Shown here: positions 61,903 to 64,000 of the stretch, piece after piece
Layout: each line of letters opens with the position of its first letter
How positions within the stretch are numbered: the stretch's first letter is position 1
Origin: Hymenobacter mucosus
Lineage (GTDB): Bacteria; Bacteroidota; Bacteroidia; Cytophagales; Hymenobacteraceae
DNA length: 64,000 bases
NCBI RefSeq assembly: GCF_900188255.1
Contig: NZ_FZNS01000001.1
Span: forward strand, 310,001-374,000
Reading direction: 5' to 3'
The notes under the pieces: generated by a model
Databases searched by the model: none
What the model saw: the letters and a program-made list of their open reading frames with translations, nothing else
What the model was told of the DNA's origin: nothing
Made by a program: the position numbers and the translations under genes

Positions 61903-62343
61903 ATGAAAAAAACCGTATTTATCTGCTTTGCCTTACTGTTGGGCTTAGTAGGTATGGCCTCGGCCCAAAAGCTCTCCCCCCTCGGTGTGTGGACCAACGC
62001 TGAAAAGAAAGCGACGTTTGAAATTTACCAGTGCGGCAATAAGCTGTGCGGAAAGATTGTGAGCCTAACTGTTCCTAACGACCCTAAAACTGGCAAGCCC
62101 AAAACCGATACCATGAACCCCGACCCCAAGCTGCGCAGCCGTACCCGCCTGGGTATGGTATTTATGCAGGGGTTTGAGTACGATAGTGATGATAAGTGGG
62201 ACGATGGCAAAATCTATGACCCCGAAAGCGGCAAGACCTACTCGTGCTACATGAAGATGATGAACGCCAATACGATGGAAGTGAAAGGCTACATCGGCTT
62301 CTCGCTCATTGGCAGGTCACAAACCTGGACTCGCGTGAAGTAG
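61903..62343 (+). CDS. DUF2147 domain-containing exported protein
   Basis: A signal peptide (about 1-21, ending MASAQ) is followed by a DUF2147 domain: SPLGVWTNAEKKATFEIYQC, CGKIVSLTVPNDPKTG, and the terminal GKTYSCYMKMMNANTMEVKG and RSQTW segments. This small beta-barrel-like family is common in Bacteroidota and Proteobacteria and is of unknown function. Two conserved Cys (in YQCGNKLCGK) are present. Start ATG 61903; a strong terminator follows 28 bases after the stop. Confidence 0.88.
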   Translation: MKKTVFICFALLLGLVGMASAQKLSPLGVWTNAEKKATFEIYQCGNKLCGKIVSLTVPNDPKTGKPKTDTMNPDPKLRSRTRLGMVFMQGFEYDSDDKWDDGKIYDPESGKTYSCYMKMMNANTMEVKGYIGFSLIGRSQTWTRVK

Positions 62344-62370
62344 TCGTTGGGTCTGATACTCCTTTTTGTG

Positions 62371-62407
62371 GCGACGCCTTCCTGACCGGGAGGCGTCGCT
62401 TTTTTTG
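62371..62407 (+). terminator. Rho-independent terminator
   Basis: GCGACGCCT pairs with AGGCGTCGC around CCTGACCGGG-type loop bases, followed by TTTTTTT. Confidence 0.88.
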
Positions 62408-62542
62408 GTGTGCAGACCATTATACTTCCGAAGTAGAACGAGCTTGCTGACGGCGGTATTTCACGCTCAAAAGCAAACCGAAGCGCTACATTCCGCGAAA
62501 CTATTTGCGGCCCCCGGTGTTCCCCCTGAAACACCACCTACC

Positions 62543-63178
62543 TTGTTTACTTTCCTAAAACGACTTCTTTCCACGGCGCCTCCCCCAGCCCCATCAGGTA
62601 GCTGGCAGCCACTGCAACGTAGCGCTTCGCAGGAGCATGCGCACCAGCAATGGGTGCAAGACCAGGTATATCTGAACTGGATGGGGCCGTTTTTTAAGGC
62701 GTATCACTATGCGAAGGCGGGCCTGCCTAACCCGCAGTGGCGAGTAGAGCTGCTCCAGGAAGAGGGCCGGCAAGGAGCACTCTTCTTTTACCATCCGAGT
62801 ATTGGGCCGGGCAACTTCCGCCACTTGTTCGATTTCCTCCGCGACCGAGTTATAGCCCTGGGTTACAACCTAGCTACTTCGGATCAGCGTAGCCGGCGCC
62901 ACGACTCGTATACGGAAACGGTAGCCAAGCACTTTCTCAAACCTCAACCGCGCGACTGTACGGCTACTGGGCGTTGCAACCAACGGTTTGGTACCATCAT
63001 GGTAGATTTGATGAGTATTAACAACCAGCCGGGCTTCATACGCATATTCTGCAACCCGTATGACAACGATATTTTCACACCGCCGCATAGCTTCGATGAA
63101 CTAATGGAAGCTTTGTTTAAGCTACCCGATGCGCCGCCAGAAGTGCAAAAGCTCATTACAAAGTACACCAAGCCGTGA
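62543..63178 (+). CDS. Hypothetical cytoplasmic protein
   Basis: I do not recognise this protein of about 211 residues. It has a helical N-terminal part with a basic segment (FTFLKRLLSTAPPPAPSG), then VYLNWMGPFFKAYHYAKAGL and a mixed alpha/beta C-terminus with QRFGTIMVDLMSINNQPGFI and HSFDELMEALFKLPDAPPEV. The start is unsure: TTG at 62543 was chosen because the longer frame from 62366 overlaps the preceding terminator. It converges on the secreted-peptidase gene across a long hairpin. Confidence 0.55.
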   Translation: MFTFLKRLLSTAPPPAPSGSWQPLQRSASQEHAHQQWVQDQVYLNWMGPFFKAYHYAKAGLPNPQWRVELLQEEGRQGALFFYHPSIGPGNFRHLFDFLRDRVIALGYNLATSDQRSRRHDSYTETVAKHFLKPQPRDCTATGRCNQRFGTIMVDLMSINNQPGFIRIFCNPYDNDIFTPPHSFDELMEALFKLPDAPPEVQKLITKYTKP

Positions 63179-63196
63179 AGTAGGCCTTAAGCTTAC

Positions 63197-63254
63197 CCCT
63201 CACACAAAACGACCCTTCTCGCACTAGCGCGGGAAGGGTCGTTTTGTGTGAGGG
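63197..63254. terminator. Bidirectional terminator with 22-bp arms
   Basis: Arms 63197-63218 and 63233-63254 are perfect reverse complements with ACACAAAACGACCC-type and complementary ends around a 14-base loop. It separates convergent genes. Confidence 0.88.
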
Positions 63255-63271
63255 CCAATAGAGATGACTGC

Positions 63272-64000
63272 CTACTCGGCTGCGCGAATAAAGCGGGCCT
63301 GCGATACATTGCCATCGGGAGTTATGAGGCGCAAGTGATACCAGCCGGGAGCTAGGTGGCGCGTATCTAGTAGGGGTGCCGTACTGGTCACTGCCTGACG
63401 CAGCACTATCCGGCCCAGGGCATCACGCACTTCCGCATGGGCCCGAGCCGCGGTGAAGTCGGCCAGGCGAAGTTGGTTGCGGCACGGGTTTGGGAATACT
63501 GTAATGGGTACAGAGGCCGCAGCTTGGCGCGTGGCAAGCACCAGAGCATTATCGCGCTCCACGGTGCCAGCGGTTCCGTTCAGCACCCACTGATCGGGGT
63601 CGATAGTAATGCTGCTGACGGTGCGCGCGTCCGTTAGGCCGAAGGAGGCGACAAGTTGACTTTGCCGTTGGCGCACAGTACGTGTGGTGCCATCTGTGAA
63701 CGTGAAGCGGTAGTCCAGCTCTGTGTCGAACAAGGGCGTAACGCTTGGCATGGAGGGAGTTTCGGTAGTTTGCAGGTAGATGCTGCTGCCAACTTGGTTC
63801 CAACGCACGGCAAACGTGGGGAAGCCTTCACCCCGATACCACTGGTCAAAGAAATACTGTAGAGAGCGGCCCGCCTCAGCTTCAAAAATGCGCTGTAGGT
63901 CGGCGGTGCGGGCTGTGCGCCCGGCATAGGTGTTCTGGTAGGTAGTCAGCGCGCGGAAGAACTTCGTGTCGTCATTGAGCAAGTAGCGCAGCATGTGAAC
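63272..64000 (-). CDS. M1-like peptidase with T9SS C-terminal sorting domain (C-terminal part)
   Basis: The gene continues beyond the window's right edge, so the start is not seen; the frame stays open through VHMLRYLLND. The helical region QRIFEAEAGRSLQYFFDQWY resembles the end of M1 aminopeptidase catalytic domains. The last 80 or so residues are a Por-type sorting domain (VFPNPCRNQLRLADF, then LDTRHLAPGWYHLRLITPDG), which directs type IX secretion and, in many cases, surface anchoring. The mature enzyme would act outside the cell on peptides. The M1 zinc motif HEXXH lies upstream of the window and is not confirmed. Confidence 0.8.
   Translation of the reverse strand, partial: VHMLRYLLNDDTKFFRALTTYQNTYAGRTARTADLQRIFEAEAGRSLQYFFDQWYRGEGFPTFAVRWNQVGSSIYLQTTETPSMPSVTPLFDTELDYRFTFTDGTTRTVRQRQSQLVASFGLTDARTVSSITIDPDQWVLNGTAGTVERDNALVLATRQAAASVPITVFPNPCRNQLRLADFTAARAHAEVRDALGRIVLRQAVTSTAPLLDTRHLAPGWYHLRLITPDGNVSQARFIRAAE

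Noticed and set aside
61903..61930. Possible riboswitch leader before the DUF2147 gene
   Set aside because: The stem-loops lie more than 450 bases upstream and nothing near the start codon resembles an expression platform.

Overview
The window looks like chromosomal DNA of a Bacteroidota bacterium of the Cytophagales, most likely Hymenobacter or a close relative. The genus is an inference. Supporting signs are a GC-rich coding style, start regions without Shine-Dalgarno sequences, several exact matches to the Bacteroidota -7 promoter element TAnnTTTG 40-65 bases before start codons, a type IX secretion C-terminal domain, and families typical of the phylum (DUF4199, CarboxypepD_reg-like proteins, OmpA proteins with TPR and PD40 repeats, fused isobutyryl-CoA mutase). 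No rRNA, tRNA, CRISPR array, intact insertion sequence or prophage was seen.

Layout. 1-9.9 kb: end of a Lon-domain protein, metallophosphoesterase, lipid kinase, M48 protease, L,D-transpeptidase-like protein and small lipoprotein read from a palindromic divergent promoter, DUF4199 protein, an ABC-F protein with one degenerate ATP site, and an outer-membrane protein. 9.9-29.4 kb is mostly housekeeping: 3-hydroxyacyl-CoA dehydrogenase, msrA, dapD, glycosyltransferase, fabH, a DtxR-type regulator, mnmE, gltA, two small exported helical proteins, a PorE-like OmpA protein, queE, folD, lepA and a GH15 glucosidase. 29.5-35.8 kb holds two paralogous CarboxypepD_reg proteins and the large icmF. 35.8-39.0 kb is an anomalous segment: one AT-rich 588-codon gene with a PD-(D/E)XK nuclease-like motif between an icmF terminator and a 35-bp perfect hairpin, then a DUF892-like gene and about 700 bp without genes. 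39.0-47.1 kb has two closely related class B penicillin-binding proteins with lipoprotein-type N-termini, flanking a DinB-like protein, an amino-acid permease, an epoxide-hydrolase-like enzyme and an AraC regulator. 47.2-50.6 kb carries hxlA-hxlB (formaldehyde fixation) with a divergent AraC regulator and an aldo/keto reductase. 50.8-64 kb holds envelope and exported enzymes, an FKBP isomerase, kup, an M61 peptidase and the end of a secreted M1-type peptidase.

Several modules make functional sense. Cell-wall enzymes (L,D-transpeptidase-like protein, two PBPs, NlpC/P60 peptidase, OmpA proteins) recur. HxlA and HxlB form a two-step formaldehyde trap. IcmF and the 3-hydroxyacyl-CoA dehydrogenase fit acyl-CoA metabolism. 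Intergenic terminators are often very long perfect inverted repeats, up to 38-bp arms.

The best candidate for an undescribed system is the AT-rich PD-(D/E)XK gene at 35840-37606, a possible single-gene defence or mobile nuclease. The lipoprotein-type PBP pair is second. All functional assignments come from reading motifs; no database search was run.
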